Shown: positions 26,663 through 36,605, numbered from the stretch's first letter. The stretch: DNA of 44,310 nucleotides from Saprospiraceae bacterium (GCA_020630735.1 JAHDIP010000021.1:1-44310), one strand, 5' to 3'. The notes: generated from the sequence alone by a model not told the origin. Translations and numbers: made by a program.

Positions 26663-27934
26663 CTATACGCCAACGGTGACCTGAAACATTTCTTCTTTAT
26701 TCAAGTATTTTCGGGCAAGATCTCTTAGCTGCTCTGGGCTAATGGTAGTTATTGTATTTACAAGGTCATTAAAGTCTTCGTATTCAAGATTTTCGATAGT
26801 CATTGTTTTTACAACTTCTGCAATATTGAATGGTCCATCAAGCATTCCCATCATTGTCCCCATGAGGTAATTGCGTACCATTTCCAGCTCTTCATCTCCT
26901 ACCAATTCTGTTTTTAATCGCTCAAATTCAATATATATTTCTGCTAGTGTTTTTTCTACAAATTCATTTCCTACCTCTGTTGCCAAATTAAAATAGCCAT
27001 CATACAACATCGAATCTAAGGAAGAATAAATATTGTATGTATATCCTTTTTCTTCTCGAATATTCATCATCAATCTTGAACCAAAATAGCCGCCTAAGAT
27101 GGTATTCAACATATAAAACCCTTTGAAGTCTTTATGCGTTTTGTTAAACATTCGACGACCAATTCGTATGGCAGTTTGAACAGTATTAGACCGTTCATAC
27201 TTGACCACTTTAGGAGGATTTAAGGCATAGTCTAAGTTGACAATTCTTCTTGTATTGTTGGTTTTAATTTGCCCTAAATATTTGTTGAGTAAATCGAGTA
27301 CTGCATTATCTGTTTTACCACTAATAAATATAATGCAATTACTTAGGTCATAATTTTTCTTAAAATGACGAAGGATATCTTCTCGGTGGATATTGGCATA
27401 ACTTTCAGGAAAACTATTGTATCCGTAAGGGTGATCACTACCAAAAATCAGTTCTGTAATTTCTCGATAAGCCACGACATCATTTTTCGTCAAATCTACT
27501 TGAAGCGATTGTTTACTATTTTCTTTAAATATTCTTAACTCTTCTTCGGCAAAGGCTGGTTCTGTAATAATTTCCGCTATAAGCGGCAAGAGTCTTTCAA
27601 AATATTTATTGAGCGAGTACAATACAATGTTTGATGTATCCAGATTATAAGGCATACTGAGCGTACCACCATAAAAATCAACAATTTCTGCAATTTCCGC
27701 CGATTTTCTGTGAAGCGTACCTTCTTTTAGTAAGCGAGAAGTAGGTCTTGAGATCAGTTTTTTATCTTCGAAAGGCCGACCAGCAAAAAAGACAATTTCT
27801 AATTTCAGTATTTCCTGCGTTCCCATTTTACTCTCGTATACAACAACGCCATTATCCAAATGATGCAATACTGGATGAGGTAATGTAAGCGATACAATAT
27901 CTTTAATGGGAGGCTGTATAGTTCGATTTGGCAT
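26663..27934 (-). CDS. M16-family peptidase-like protein lacking the HxxEH zinc motif
   Basis: 423 residues with the two-lobe layout of M16B proteins: LDNGVVVYESKMGTQEILKLEIVFFAGRPFED at the N-terminus, SRLLKEGTLHRKSAEIAEIVDFYGG, and in the second half SRLMMNIREEKGYTYNIYSSLDS with the conserved Arg/Tyr pair of the substrate-binding half. The place where active subunits carry HxxEH reads ISRPTSRLLKEGT, so the zinc ligands are missing and it should not cleave peptides by itself. In heterodimeric M16B enzymes such a subunit pairs with a catalytic one, usually encoded next door; none is encoded here. No signal peptide is visible, so a cytoplasmic location is likely. Confidence 0.85.
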   Translation of the reverse strand: MPNRTIQPPIKDIVSLTLPHPVLHHLDNGVVVYESKMGTQEILKLEIVFFAGRPFEDKKLISRPTSRLLKEGTLHRKSAEIAEIVDFYGGTLSMPYNLDTSNIVLYSLNKYFERLLPLIAEIITEPAFAEEELRIFKENSKQSLQVDLTKNDVVAYREITELIFGSDHPYGYNSFPESYANIHREDILRHFKKNYDLSNCIIFISGKTDNAVLDLLNKYLGQIKTNNTRRIVNLDYALNPPKVVKYERSNTVQTAIRIGRRMFNKTHKDFKGFYMLNTILGGYFGSRLMMNIREEKGYTYNIYSSLDSMLYDGYFNLATEVGNEFVEKTLAEIYIEFERLKTELVGDEELEMVRNYLMGTMMGMLDGPFNIAEVVKTMTIENLEYEDFNDLVNTITTISPEQLRDLARKYLNKEEMFQVTVGV

Positions 27935-28103
27935 ATTCCTAGTAAAATTAAGCCGCCAAAAATACCAAATAATTGATGATAAAGTGCTTTAATTCACAAA
28001 TATTCAAATATTAAAGATAAAACTATCAAGTAAAAATGCATAGAATAGGCAGTTATCAACATTTTGTTGATTTTTAATAGTGAAAAAGTTGATAAGAAGA
28101 ACT

Positions 28104-28111
28104 ATTTTTGT
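28104..28111 (+). promoter_or_regulatory. -7 box of dnaN
   Basis: TATTTTTG fits TAnnTTTG and lies 36 bases before the dnaN ATG. There is no TTG at the -33 position. Upstream, TTATCAAC occurs at 28053-28060 and, inverted, at 28089-28096. Confidence 0.45.
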
Positions 28112-28147
28112 TTTTTAATAAACATTCAGAAAATTATTAATACCATT

Positions 28148-29263
28148 ATGAAGTTTAGTGTATCATCTTCTGACTTCTTGAAGCAATTGCAAATAGCAGG
28201 AGGGGCTATTGGCTCCAATCCTGTATTGCCAATACTAGAAGATTTTTTATTTACCATTACAAATAATAAACTTACAATTGCCGCAACTGATTTAGAAACC
28301 TCTATCACTACAGATATTGAGGTAATGTCTGATTCGGACGGTTCGGTAGCAGTACCTGCAAAAATATTGCTCGATACACTTAAGGAGTTGCCACCTCAGC
28401 CTATTACAGTTGCTGTAAACGACGAAAACTACGGTATCGAAATCACATCTGCATATGGTAAGTATCGTTTAGCAGGAGAAAATGGTCAAGATTTTCCAAA
28501 AATTCCAGAACCAGAAACGGTAGATACTATCAATCTACAATCTCCAGCGCTTTCGCAAGCAATCAGTAAAACCTTATTTGCAACAAGCAATGACGAATTG
28601 CGACCTGCAATGACTGGTGTTTACTTTCAAGTAGATTTCAATAAACTAACCTTTGTTGCTACTGATGCACATAAGTTAGTCAAATATACTTTTAAAGATA
28701 TAGAAACAGAGGTATCTACTTCTTTTATTGTCCCCAAAAAAGCACTCAATTTATTAAAAGGTGCCTTACCTTCAGGAGGAGAAGTAAAACTATCCTTCAA
28801 TAAAGCAAATGCCTTTTTTACTTTTGATAATGTAAATTTAGTTTGTCGTTTGATTGATGCTCGTTATCCTGATTATAATGCAGTGATTCCTGTTGACAAT
28901 CCAAACTTGTTGACCTTATCTAGAGGAGACTTCCAACACTCGCTAAAACGTATTGCAATCTATGCAAACAAAACAACCAATCAGGTTATTTTAAATATCA
29001 ATGATGGTAGTTTGACTGTTTCTGCACAAGATTTAGACTTCTCTAATGAAGCCACAGAGCAATTGACTTGTACTTATACAGGTGATCCATTAACGATTGG
29101 TTTCAATGCCAAGTTTTTAATCGAAATGCTCAACGTCTTGGAAGGTGATGAAATAAAATTAGAACTTTCTAGTCCTACTAGAGCTGGAGTTTTATTCCCT
29201 ATGGAAAATGCAGAAGAAGAAGAAATTCTGATGCTTGTAATGCCTGTTATGCTTAGTAACTAG
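28148..29263 (+). CDS. dnaN: DNA polymerase III beta subunit (sliding clamp)
   Basis: 371 residues from ATG 28148 (MKFSVSSSDFLKQLQIAGGAI). The frame stays open 28 codons upstream from a TTG, but the family's first strand begins at this Met, the length then matches other clamps, and the predicted transcript would start after that TTG. Three clamp domains are recognisable: LPILEDFLFTITNNKLTIAATDLETSI, RPAMTGVYFQVDFNKLTFVATDAHKLV and FNAKFLIEMLNVLEGDEIKLELSSPTRAGVLFP. The C-terminus EEEILMLVMPVMLSN keeps the usual MPVR-like end, as MPVM. The protein forms a ring on DNA and tethers the replicative polymerase. dnaA is not in the window. Confidence 0.96.
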   Translation: MKFSVSSSDFLKQLQIAGGAIGSNPVLPILEDFLFTITNNKLTIAATDLETSITTDIEVMSDSDGSVAVPAKILLDTLKELPPQPITVAVNDENYGIEITSAYGKYRLAGENGQDFPKIPEPETVDTINLQSPALSQAISKTLFATSNDELRPAMTGVYFQVDFNKLTFVATDAHKLVKYTFKDIETEVSTSFIVPKKALNLLKGALPSGGEVKLSFNKANAFFTFDNVNLVCRLIDARYPDYNAVIPVDNPNLLTLSRGDFQHSLKRIAIYANKTTNQVILNINDGSLTVSAQDLDFSNEATEQLTCTYTGDPLTIGFNAKFLIEMLNVLEGDEIKLELSSPTRAGVLFPMENAEEEEILMLVMPVMLSN

Positions 29264-29280
29264 TAATGAATAAAATTATA

Positions 29281-29324
29281 CTAAAAATCCCCGATTCAAT
29301 AATAGATTGAATCGGGGATTTTTA
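29281..29324. terminator. bidirectional terminator between dnaN and rodA
   Basis: A perfect 20-bp inverted repeat, CTAAAAATCCCCGATTCAAT, with a 5-base loop (29301-29305). It has A and T tracts on both sides and lies between the two convergent stop codons. Confidence 0.9.
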
Positions 29325-29335
29325 GTTTGTATTAG

Positions 29336-30745
29336 TTAAGCGTAAAGTCGATCACTATCTAATTTAAGCAAAACGCCAATCATTAAGGTAAAGCCTAATA
29401 GAGAAGACCCCCCATAACTAATAAAGGGCAGTGGTATTCCTATAATAGGAACTAGCCCCATTGTCATCCCTATGTTTATAAGAAAGTGTATGAAAATAAT
29501 GCCTGCTACACTGTAGATGTAATAGCGAGAAAAATCGGCTCGTTGTCGTTCTGCAATTACAGTCATTCGAATGAGCAATAGCAGAAAGAGACCTATTATA
29601 CCAATACTTCCAATTAGCCCTTGTTCTTCCCCGACTGTACAAAAAATAAAATCGGTAGATTGTTCTGGTACGTAGTTCAGTTTCGTCATTGTACCTTGCA
29701 AAAATCCTTTTCCTTTTAGACCACCTGATCCAATGGTCATTTTGGATTGTAATACATTGTACAAGGCTCCTCTAGGGTCGCATTTCTCAGGACTAAGCCA
29801 TACATTTATTCGTTCTCTTTGGTGCTTTTCTAATATATTATTAAACGCAAAGTTGGCTAAAAAAGTAAACACACCACCCACAACAAGTAAGGTAAATAAT
29901 AACTGTGTTGATTTATTTTTCTTTGCCCTCCATTGTATAAATGCATAAGCAGAAAGCAGAACAACATTTAGTACTAATACAGGATAAAGATAGCCCATAT
30001 TCACTCCAAGAATTGAAATGGCAATGACTGCTAATAAGCCCAAAAGCCAATATAATTTTTGACGCTCATTAAAAATCAAACTTGCCATCCCTGTAATAAG
30101 TAAACCCAAAATGACATAGGGTGGATCATAAATAAGTCCGAGAATTAAAAGCGTACTTGCAACAAAACCAACAATGTATAAATTGGAGCTTAGGCCTGCT
30201 CGGTATAGCACAATAAAAAAAGATAAAAAAACAATAGCCGAACCAGCATCAGGTTGTAACATTACCAAGAATATAGGTAAAGCAATGAGGCCAATCGCTA
30301 TAATTTGAGAACGAGTATCTCGTATGTTTGTACTATAATTGCTTAAAAAATTTGCCATAGCTACACAGGTGGCAAATTTGGCTAATTCCGATGGTTGTAG
30401 AGAAAAACCACCAAGAGAATACCAAGAAGTGGCACCTTTTATTTCATATCCAAAGAAGATAACTCCGAGTAGCAAAACCATAGCTATGGCGTAGACAAGA
30501 TAGCCAAAGGTCTGCCAAAAGGTTCGATCTATAATAATGGTGATTAATAAAACAACTGCAGAAATACAAATCCAAAGTGTCTGTTTTCCGATAGTCGTAT
30601 CGAGGTCGAAAATGTTAGTTGGGTCATTTTTATCATAACCTACTGTGTAAATCATAAGCCAACCAACAGCTATTAGGCTAAGATATAAAGAGAAAGTCAT
30701 CCAGTCTAAACTTCCTAAATTAGTTACATTTTGCCTATTACTCAT
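29336..30745 (-). CDS. rodA: RodA-type SEDS peptidoglycan polymerase
   Basis: A 469-residue multi-pass inner-membrane protein of the FtsW/RodA/SpoVE family, with ten or more hydrophobic segments. Landmarks: YEIKGATSWYSLGGFSLQPSELAKFA (with the GA-xW and QPSE boxes), IGSGGLKGKGFLQGTMTKLNYVPEQSTDFIF and MGLVPIIGIPLPFISYGGSS near the C-terminus. Family members polymerise lipid II for cell-wall elongation together with a class B PBP. RodA rather than FtsW is preferred from the YVPEQSTDFIF motif and the long mid-protein insertion typical of Bacteroidota RodA. A SPOR-domain gene lies 33 bases upstream on the same strand. pbp2 and mreBCD are not in the window. Confidence 0.92.
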   Translation of the reverse strand: MSNRQNVTNLGSLDWMTFSLYLSLIAVGWLMIYTVGYDKNDPTNIFDLDTTIGKQTLWICISAVVLLITIIIDRTFWQTFGYLVYAIAMVLLLGVIFFGYEIKGATSWYSLGGFSLQPSELAKFATCVAMANFLSNYSTNIRDTRSQIIAIGLIALPIFLVMLQPDAGSAIVFLSFFIVLYRAGLSSNLYIVGFVASTLLILGLIYDPPYVILGLLITGMASLIFNERQKLYWLLGLLAVIAISILGVNMGYLYPVLVLNVVLLSAYAFIQWRAKKNKSTQLLFTLLVVGGVFTFLANFAFNNILEKHQRERINVWLSPEKCDPRGALYNVLQSKMTIGSGGLKGKGFLQGTMTKLNYVPEQSTDFIFCTVGEEQGLIGSIGIIGLFLLLLIRMTVIAERQRADFSRYYIYSVAGIIFIHFLINIGMTMGLVPIIGIPLPFISYGGSSLLGFTLMIGVLLKLDSDRLYA

Positions 30746-30778
30746 ATGGTACTATTTGGGTTTCTTATAACCCTTTAG

Positions 30779-31174
30779 TTAATTTTCGATTAATTCGATT
30801 GGATTAATATTGTTGTCTTTTGCAGGATAAGCACTTGGATAATCTTTTTTGATGATATATAAAAGTGCTGTTGCTTCCAGTTTAGTAGCAAAAGCGCCTG
30901 CACGAAGTTTATAGTAAGGCTTGGAGTGAATCCAATCAATATTAATTTGAGGATATTTCTGTAAAAATTCCTTTTTTGCTTTTTCCATCTTGCTACGGTC
31001 TGTTGTAGCCATCAGTTGTATTCTCCAACCAGATACCGCTTCAGTCGATCTATTTATTTCAACATATTGTTGAATCATTCTTGTTACTAGAGGATCTTCT
31101 GAAATATAGACACTTTGAGCATTTAGCATGATGCTCATCAAAGCAAAAAAGAGAATAGGAATAATTTTTTTCAT
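30779..31174 (-). CDS. small exported SPOR-domain protein
   Basis: 131 residues: signal peptide MKKIIPILFFALMSIMLNAQ, a short spacer, then a SPOR domain (about 48-125) seen in SGWRIQLMATTDRSKMEKAKKEF and YYKLRAGAFATKLEATALLYIIKKDYPSAY. SPOR domains bind denuded glycan strands of peptidoglycan in the periplasm. Its position directly before rodA fits a cell-wall function. It has no catalytic domain, so it may act as a binding or targeting factor; that is inferred from domain and neighbour only. Confidence 0.85.
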   Translation of the reverse strand: MKKIIPILFFALMSIMLNAQSVYISEDPLVTRMIQQYVEINRSTEAVSGWRIQLMATTDRSKMEKAKKEFLQKYPQINIDWIHSKPYYKLRAGAFATKLEATALLYIIKKDYPSAYPAKDNNINPIELIEN

Positions 31175-31228
31175 AGTACTAAATTATAGCATTGGTGGGG
31201 CTACTTATAATCTTAGATTACGTCTTAA

Positions 31229-31408
31229 GTAATGGTTAAAAAATAACTTCCTGATTTTGTTTATGCTCTTTTGCTACTATTCTTCGTTATTTTTTTCAAC
31301 GATAGCTAGTAGTTACTCTTTTTGCCTTTAGGCAAAAGCTAGGCTAATGCTCAAAAAATGCCTCGATTAGCAACAAAATTTCTATCCCCAAATCGGGAAC
31401 TTATTATT
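31229..31408. repeat. repeat family B, copy 1
   Basis: Similar along its length to 43229-43376. Shared blocks include TAAAAAATAA near the left end, CGTTATTTTTTTCA (31285-31298) and CAAAAAATGCC (31352-31362). This copy carries an extra 30 or so bases with a hairpin (TTTTGCC-TTTA-GGCAAAA, 31319-31336). It fills the gap between the SPOR-domain gene and the DeoC-like gene. Confidence 0.6.
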
Positions 31409-31423
31409 CACCCATTACTAACA

Positions 31424-32080
31424 TTATTGTTTTAAGGGTACTTCAAAAAGACTTAATGCTTCTAGCGGTAATTCTAAACAATGTACTCCAAAGCTTTTCA
31501 ACTTTTCGACTTCTTGAAGTGAATTTATGTTACCCATATATTTAATTTTCACCTTAGTCGTCAAGTTTTTACGAACAAAAGTAATAAGCTCTAAGTCTGC
31601 TTGGTTATCAAGCCCTGTAATAGCTACGTAATCAACGTCAAGTTCTCCACAAAGATTGCATACTTTTTGCGTTTCATCCTTTTCGAGTAAACTAATATCA
31701 ATAATGATCTTAATGATCTTTCCTCTCAAATGAGCAGCTCTAGTAATACTATCAATTTCATTTTTAAGATAAGTCCAATCATTATTTTTGATGGCACAAT
31801 GATTAATTCCGATATTAAATTCATCAATTTCATCATTCACTCCACGTTTAATTTCTTCTACTTTAGAAGCTATAGCCTCATACCCCATTGGAAAACCAAT
31901 AATGGTACCTACTCGCACTTTACTCGACTCTAACAATCGAGTGGCTGTTCGTACATAATATGGTGGAATACAAATGCCTTTACAAGCATATTTTTCTGCG
32001 TTTTCACAAAGCAATTTCACTTCGTCTAGGTTACAATCTGGCTTTAAATTGACTAACTCAACCATGCTCATCAAATCCAT
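31424..32080 (-). CDS. DeoC-like aldolase homologue lacking the Schiff-base lysine
   Basis: 218 residues with the TIM-barrel pattern of deoxyribose-phosphate aldolase: CKGICIPPYYVRTA, VRVGTIIGFPMGYEAIASKVEEIKRGVNDEIDEFNIGIN, KIIKIIIDISLLEKDET and VKIKYMGNINSLQEVEKL. The lysine that forms the Schiff base in E. coli DeoC (K167 in DFIKTSTG) is replaced: here the segment reads VDYVAITGLDN, with Ala at about 153. The second lysine (K201 in E. coli) appears kept as K180. The usual aldolase reaction is therefore doubtful. The protein may have another activity or a binding role. No other nucleoside-catabolism genes are adjacent, and I withhold the symbol deoC. Confidence 0.82.
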   Translation of the reverse strand: MDLMSMVELVNLKPDCNLDEVKLLCENAEKYACKGICIPPYYVRTATRLLESSKVRVGTIIGFPMGYEAIASKVEEIKRGVNDEIDEFNIGINHCAIKNNDWTYLKNEIDSITRAAHLRGKIIKIIIDISLLEKDETQKVCNLCGELDVDYVAITGLDNQADLELITFVRKNLTTKVKIKYMGNINSLQEVEKLKSFGVHCLELPLEALSLFEVPLKQ

Positions 32081-32214
32081 AAATCCTTATTTCTTTTATA
32101 GGTGTAATGGTAATTGTTTTTAAACCATTCACTCATAGTAGTTTGTCTTGTCCAACAGTGTTACACACTATGGATAATTCAATCACAAAATAAATAATTA
32201 TAATGAGATAACGC

Positions 32215-32250
32215 AAAAAGGCATCAACTAATATTAGTTGATGCCTTTTT
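32215..32250 (-). terminator. terminator after secA (36-base perfect palindrome)
   Basis: The half-site AAAAAGGCATCAACTAAT is followed directly by its exact complement, giving an 18-bp perfect palindrome with no spacer. It starts 39 bases after the minus-strand secA stop, with a T run on both strands. Confidence 0.88.
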
Positions 32251-32288
32251 AGCTATCGAATTATTTTCTAATTAACAATTATCCTATT

Positions 32289-35200
32289 CTATCCATGGCA
32301 ATGTTTGTATTTTTTTCCACTACCACATGGACAAGGCTCGTTTCGACCTACTTTCTTTTCTGTACGAACAACCGTTTCCTGCTTCTGACGACTTACAGAC
32401 TCTGCAGCTGCTCTTGCAGCATTAGCGCCGCCACTACTACTAGGTGCCTTATTCGTTTGTACTTTACTCAAATCTACTTTTTCTTCCTTTGCCTCTCGTA
32501 GTTGTTCTTCTTGACGTAAGACAAGACCACCTCTCATAAGATAAGAAGTTACTCGCTCATTAATTCGATAAATCAATTGCTCGAATAACTCATAAGCTTC
32601 CATTTTATATACCACCAATGGGTCTTTTTGCTCAAAAGAAGCCGCTTGTACCGACTCTTTCAATTCATCCATTGAACGTAAATGATCTTTCCATTCATCA
32701 TCAATAATAGCTAATGCAATTGCCTTTTCAATATCAAGCATAATAGAATCACCATTAGAGTTTATCGCAGATTCTAAATCGGCAGCAACCGGAAGTGGCT
32801 TCGAACGTCCATCTGTAAAAGGTACTGCAATACGCTTATATTTATGTCCTTCAGCTTCGTAAACTTGTTTGATTACAGGCATCAAAGCTTCTGCTGTTTT
32901 TTTCGATTTACGCTCATAAAACTCAAACACTTGTGCTTGAAAGCCATCGATGACATCATCTATATTGCCTGTACTAAATGTACCTGAATCTATTTGTGGA
33001 TCAACACCTAATAACCGAAGTGAGTCTTGACGGAATCCTTCATAATTTTCAGCATTACGATTATGAACGACTAAACTTTCAGTAAGGTTTAAGAACATAT
33101 TGTTTAGATCTACTTTCATGCGTTCTCCCGATAGCGCATTTTTACGTTTTTTGTAAATTGCTTCCCGTTGAATGTTCATTACATCATCATACTCCAATAG
33201 TCGTTTACGAATACCAAAGTTATTTTCCTCTACTTTTTTCTGTGCTCGTTCAATTGACTTCGTTACCATCGAATGCTGAATCACTTCACCATCTTGATGT
33301 CCCATTTTATCCATCAATTTTGCAATTCTATCCGATTGGAATAAACGCATGAGGTTATCCTCCAACGATACATAAAATTGCGAACTACCAGTATCTCCTT
33401 GACGACCAGAACGACCTCTTAACTGACGATCAACTCGTCGAGAATCATGTCGTTCAGTACCAATAATAGCCAAACCACCTGCACGTTTCACATCATCTGA
33501 AAGTTTGATATCTGTACCACGACCTGCCATATTGGTTGCGATAGTCACTTTTCCTGGTTGACCAGCTTCAGCAACGATTTCGGCTTCTCGCTGATGTTGT
33601 TTTGCATTTAGTACATTGTGACTAATCCCTCTTAGTTGAAGCATACGACTCAGCTTTTCAGAAATGTCAACCGATGTTGTACCAACTAGTACTGGGCGCC
33701 CCGCACCACTCATTTCGACAATGTCGTCAATAACATAATTGAATTTTTCACGAGCCGTTTTGAAGACTAAATCTTGCTTATCGTCACGAATAATTGGACG
33801 ATTAGTAGGAATAACAACAACATCCAATTTATAGATTTCCCAAAGTTCTCCTGCTTCTGTTTCGGCAGTACCCGTCATACCTGCAAGCTTGTGGTACATA
33901 CGGAAGTAGTTTTGCAGTGTAACAGTTGCATAAGTTTGTGTAACTTCTCCAACTTTTACATTTTCTTTTGCTTCCAATGCTTGGTGCAATCCATCTGAAT
34001 ATCGACGACCTTCCATCATACGTCCAGTCTGCTCATCGACAATTTTTACAGCACCATCCATTACAACATATTCTTCGTCTTTTTCAAAAAGGGTATATGC
34101 TTTTAAGAGTTGGTGTATAGAGTGCAAACGTTTTGACTTAACAGCAAAATCTTGAACAAGGCTTTCTTTCTGTTCTATTCGTTCTTCTTCTGTAATACCT
34201 TCAGCACTATCAATCTCCATCATTTCGGTAGCGATATCTGGCATAATGAAGAAATTAGGATCTTCACCACCTCTCGATAGATATTCTGCTCCACGTTCTG
34301 TTAAATCAATTGTCCTTGTTTTTTCTTCGATGGTAAATAAAAGTGGTTCGTCAGCCAAGTGCATATGCTTTGACTGTTCTTGCATATAGTGGTTTTCTGT
34401 TTTTTGGAACTCTACTTTTACTCCTTCTTCACTCAAAAACTTAATTAAGGGACGATACTTTGGTAAAGCTCTATGAGCTCTTAATAAAGCCAAACCTGCT
34501 TCTCCTTCTTCGACACCTGTGATGCCATCTTTGAATAATTTTTTAGCTTCTGCTAAAAAGTCTGTTGCCAACTTTCGCTGTGCATTAATCAATTTTTCAA
34601 CTCTTGGCTTTAAGGCGATATACTCCTGTTCTTCGCTACCTTCAGGTACAGGACCTGAAATAATGAGTGGCGTACGAGCATCATCTACTAATACCGAATC
34701 TACCTCATCAATCATAGCAAAGTGGTGCTTACCTTGTACCTTTTCGCCAGTTGAGCGCACCATATTATCTCTTAGATAATCAAAACCAAATTCATTGTTG
34801 GTACCATAAGTGATATCACAACCATATGCTTTTACACGACCAGCCGAATGTGGTTTGTATTTATCAATACAATCTACGGTTAAGAATAAAAATTCAAAGA
34901 TAGGTCCGATCCATTCACTATCACGTCGTGCTAAATAATCGTTCACTGTAATAACGTGAACACCTTGACCAGACAAGCCATTAAGGTATGCTGGTAGGGT
35001 AGCTACTAATGTTTTACCTTCCCCTGTAGCCATCTCTGCAACCTTACCATCATGGAGTACCATACCACCAATAAGCTGCACATCATAGTGTACCATATTC
35101 CACGTGATTTCTCCACCAGCAGCCATCCAACTATTTTGATAAGTAACATTGTCACCATCAATGCTAATATAGTTTTTAGTTGTTGCTAATTCACGGTCGT

Positions 35201-35609
35201 GCTCAGTCGCTCTAACGGTAATTAATGTATTATTCATAAAACGCCTAGCTGTTTCTTTTACGACAGCAAAAGCTTCAGGTAAGAGTTCTTTTAAAATATC
35301 CTCAAGGTGCTTATCTCTTTCTTCGATAAGCTTATCTACTTCTTTGAAGAAGTTTTCTTTTTCGTGAATATCATTTTCGCTTGAAGCCAGCTCTTTGGTT
35401 TTATTGATGTCTTCATCAATACCCGCCAAGTGTTCTGCAATACGTTTTCTAAATTCTAGCGTTTTGTTTCTTAGCTCATCATGACTAAGGGTATTCAATC
35501 GCTCGAATTCTTCGTTAATCTTTTTCACAAAAGGCTCATAAATCGCGTTATCACGATCGGTCTTTGTTCCAAAGATTTTACCAATAGACTTAGATATAAA
35601 ATTAAACAT
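32289..35609 (-). CDS. secA: preprotein translocase ATPase subunit
   Basis: An 1106-residue motor of the Sec export pathway, cytoplasmic and SecYEG-bound. NBD1 has Walker A MATGEGKT (193-200) and the DEVD box (301-304). The preprotein-crosslinking region and NBD2 follow, with [35 protein letters not shown] and [12 protein letters not shown]. The C-terminus has the zinc-binding tail [16 protein letters not shown], used for SecB and lipid contact. Length is well above E. coli's 901 residues, as usual in Bacteroidota: there is a charged coiled insert at about 60-110 and long inserts after [12 protein letters not shown] and around 440-480. It is monocistronic, with a strong palindromic terminator. 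Confidence 0.97.
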   Translation of the reverse strand: MFNFISKSIGKIFGTKTDRDNAIYEPFVKKINEEFERLNTLSHDELRNKTLEFRKRIAEHLAGIDEDINKTKELASSENDIHEKENFFKEVDKLIEERDKHLEDILKELLPEAFAVVKETARRFMNNTLITVRATEHDRELATTKNYISIDGDNVTYQNSWMAAGGEITWNMVHYDVQLIGGMVLHDGKVAEMATGEGKTLVATLPAYLNGLSGQGVHVITVNDYLARRDSEWIGPIFEFLFLTVDCIDKYKPHSAGRVKAYGCDITYGTNNEFGFDYLRDNMVRSTGEKVQGKHHFAMIDEVDSVLVDDARTPLIISGPVPEGSEEQEYIALKPRVEKLINAQRKLATDFLAEAKKLFKDGITGVEEGEAGLALLRAHRALPKYRPLIKFLSEEGVKVEFQKTENHYMQEQSKHMHLADEPLLFTIEEKTRTIDLTERGAEYLSRGGEDPNFFIMPDIATEMMEIDSAEGITEEERIEQKESLVQDFAVKSKRLHSIHQLLKAYTLFEKDEEYVVMDGAVKIVDEQTGRMMEGRRYSDGLHQALEAKENVKVGEVTQTYATVTLQNYFRMYHKLAGMTGTAETEAGELWEIYKLDVVVIPTNRPIIRDDKQDLVFKTAREKFNYVIDDIVEMSGAGRPVLVGTTSVDISEKLSRMLQLRGISHNVLNAKQHQREAEIVAEAGQPGKVTIATNMAGRGTDIKLSDDVKRAGGLAIIGTERHDSRRVDRQLRGRSGRQGDTGSSQFYVSLEDNLMRLFQSDRIAKLMDKMGHQDGEVIQHSMVTKSIERAQKKVEENNFGIRKRLLEYDDVMNIQREAIYKKRKNALSGERMKVDLNNMFLNLTESLVVHNRNAENYEGFRQDSLRLLGVDPQIDSGTFSTGNIDDVIDGFQAQVFEFYERKSKKTAEALMPVIKQVYEAEGHKYKRIAVPFTDGRSKPLPVAADLESAINSNGDSIMLDIEKAIALAIIDDEWKDHLRSMDELKESVQAASFEQKDPLVVYKMEAYELFEQLIYRINERVTSYLMRGGLVLRQEEQLREAKEEKVDLSKVQTNKAPSSSGGANAARAAAESVSRQKQETVVRTEKKVGRNEPCPCGSGKKYKHCHG

Positions 35610-35773
35610 AGTATTCTTGTTGTATAATATTCAAAAACAAATGGTAAAGATAAGATATATTTGTGGTGTCTATCCTTTTCTAGGTTCTTTATTGGGATAA
35701 AAATCTTCGGTTAAAAAAGAATTAAAGAGGTATAGTAAACAAATATGTATAATTCTTCTGTACATATTTTGTA

Positions 35774-35812
35774 CCAACAGCTACAAAATGCCATTTTGGC
35801 TTATTTTGTTGG
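35774..35812 (+). promoter_or_regulatory. hairpin in the leader of the lipoprotein gene at 35865
   Basis: The outer stem CCAACA/TGTTGG (35774-35779 with 35807-35812) encloses an inner stem CAAAAT/ATTTTG (35784-35789 with 35793-35798). A TATATTTG box at 35656-35663 could start a transcript that includes it. The CCATTTTGG and GGTTTTCG words echo repeat family A. Function unknown. Confidence 0.35.
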
Positions 35813-35864
35813 TTTTCGACTGAAATATTGTCACCTTTACTTTTTTGGGCTTAAACCATTTTCT

Positions 35865-36605
35865 ATGAAATCCGTTCTATATTTATTAATAATCTTCTTA
35901 TCGCTTACAATTCTTGTAGGATGTACCTCAAGTGAAGCATCAGATAAAAGAAATATCAAGGATTACTATTTTCCTTTGGCAGAATTGAGTGAAGGCAAAG
36001 TTTATGAATACCATCCTGTAAATAATGATTCGTTTCCGCCTTTTTATTGGTATTATCGAACAATAGAACAGGAAGGAACCTTATATCTTACCGGGCAATA
36101 TTATGATGCACAATTCACACCTCAACAGTTTTTTAGAGAAGAAGTAATCAGTAATGGCACACTTTTGAATGATTATTATTTGTATGAAACGGATACGACA
36201 GGTAAGCAAGTACAAGTACCTGTTGAAATTTTATCGAATACTGTTTTCCCGTTTGAAGTAACGGATTCTTCTGGCATCTTTTTGTATAAAATAAAGTGGG
36301 CAGAATACGAAAATCCATCAAACACGATGACGCTTATTCGAAATAGGCGATTTATGGGAGACGATACTTACTCTTTTAAGGGTAAAAAATATGACTGTGT
36401 TCATTTCTTTTTGAAGGAATTATTCGATAGCCAGGCAGAAGGTCATCTAGAACACCAATTTCAAGGGAAGGAACTATACGCAAAAGGCATTGGGCTCGTT
36501 TACTATATAAAAAAGGTTTCTGATATTTTGACTTTAGAATATGAATTGATAGACATATATGACATGAAACAGTTAGAGCAAAAATTTAAGGAACAGATGA
36601 ATTAG
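35865..36605 (+). CDS. hypothetical lipoprotein
   Basis: 246 residues from ATG 35865 (MKSVLYLLIIFLSLTILVGC), with a textbook lipobox LVGC and lipidated Cys at residue 20. The frame is open for 40 more codons upstream, but that extension contains a hairpin and reads poorly as protein, so the Met at the signal peptide is preferred. The mature part is rich in aromatic residues and beta-prone (YYFPLAELSEGKVYEYHPV, FYWYYRTIEQEGTLYLTGQYYD). It ends in a charged helix (MKQLEQKFKEQMN). I do not recognise a family. The type-IX-secreted protein gene begins 26 bases downstream, so the two are probably co-transcribed. Confidence 0.78.
   Translation: MKSVLYLLIIFLSLTILVGCTSSEASDKRNIKDYYFPLAELSEGKVYEYHPVNNDSFPPFYWYYRTIEQEGTLYLTGQYYDAQFTPQQFFREEVISNGTLLNDYYLYETDTTGKQVQVPVEILSNTVFPFEVTDSSGIFLYKIKWAEYENPSNTMTLIRNRRFMGDDTYSFKGKKYDCVHFFLKELFDSQAEGHLEHQFQGKELYAKGIGLVYYIKKVSDILTLEYELIDIYDMKQLEQKFKEQMN

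Noticed and set aside
28064-28147. Longer dnaN start
   Set aside because: It depends on a TTG upstream of the predicted transcript start, and the clamp family's first strand begins at ATG 28148.
35745-35864. N-terminal extension of the lipoprotein at 35865
   Set aside because: A clean lipoprotein signal begins at the Met at 35865; the extension would bury the signal peptide and contains a hairpin.
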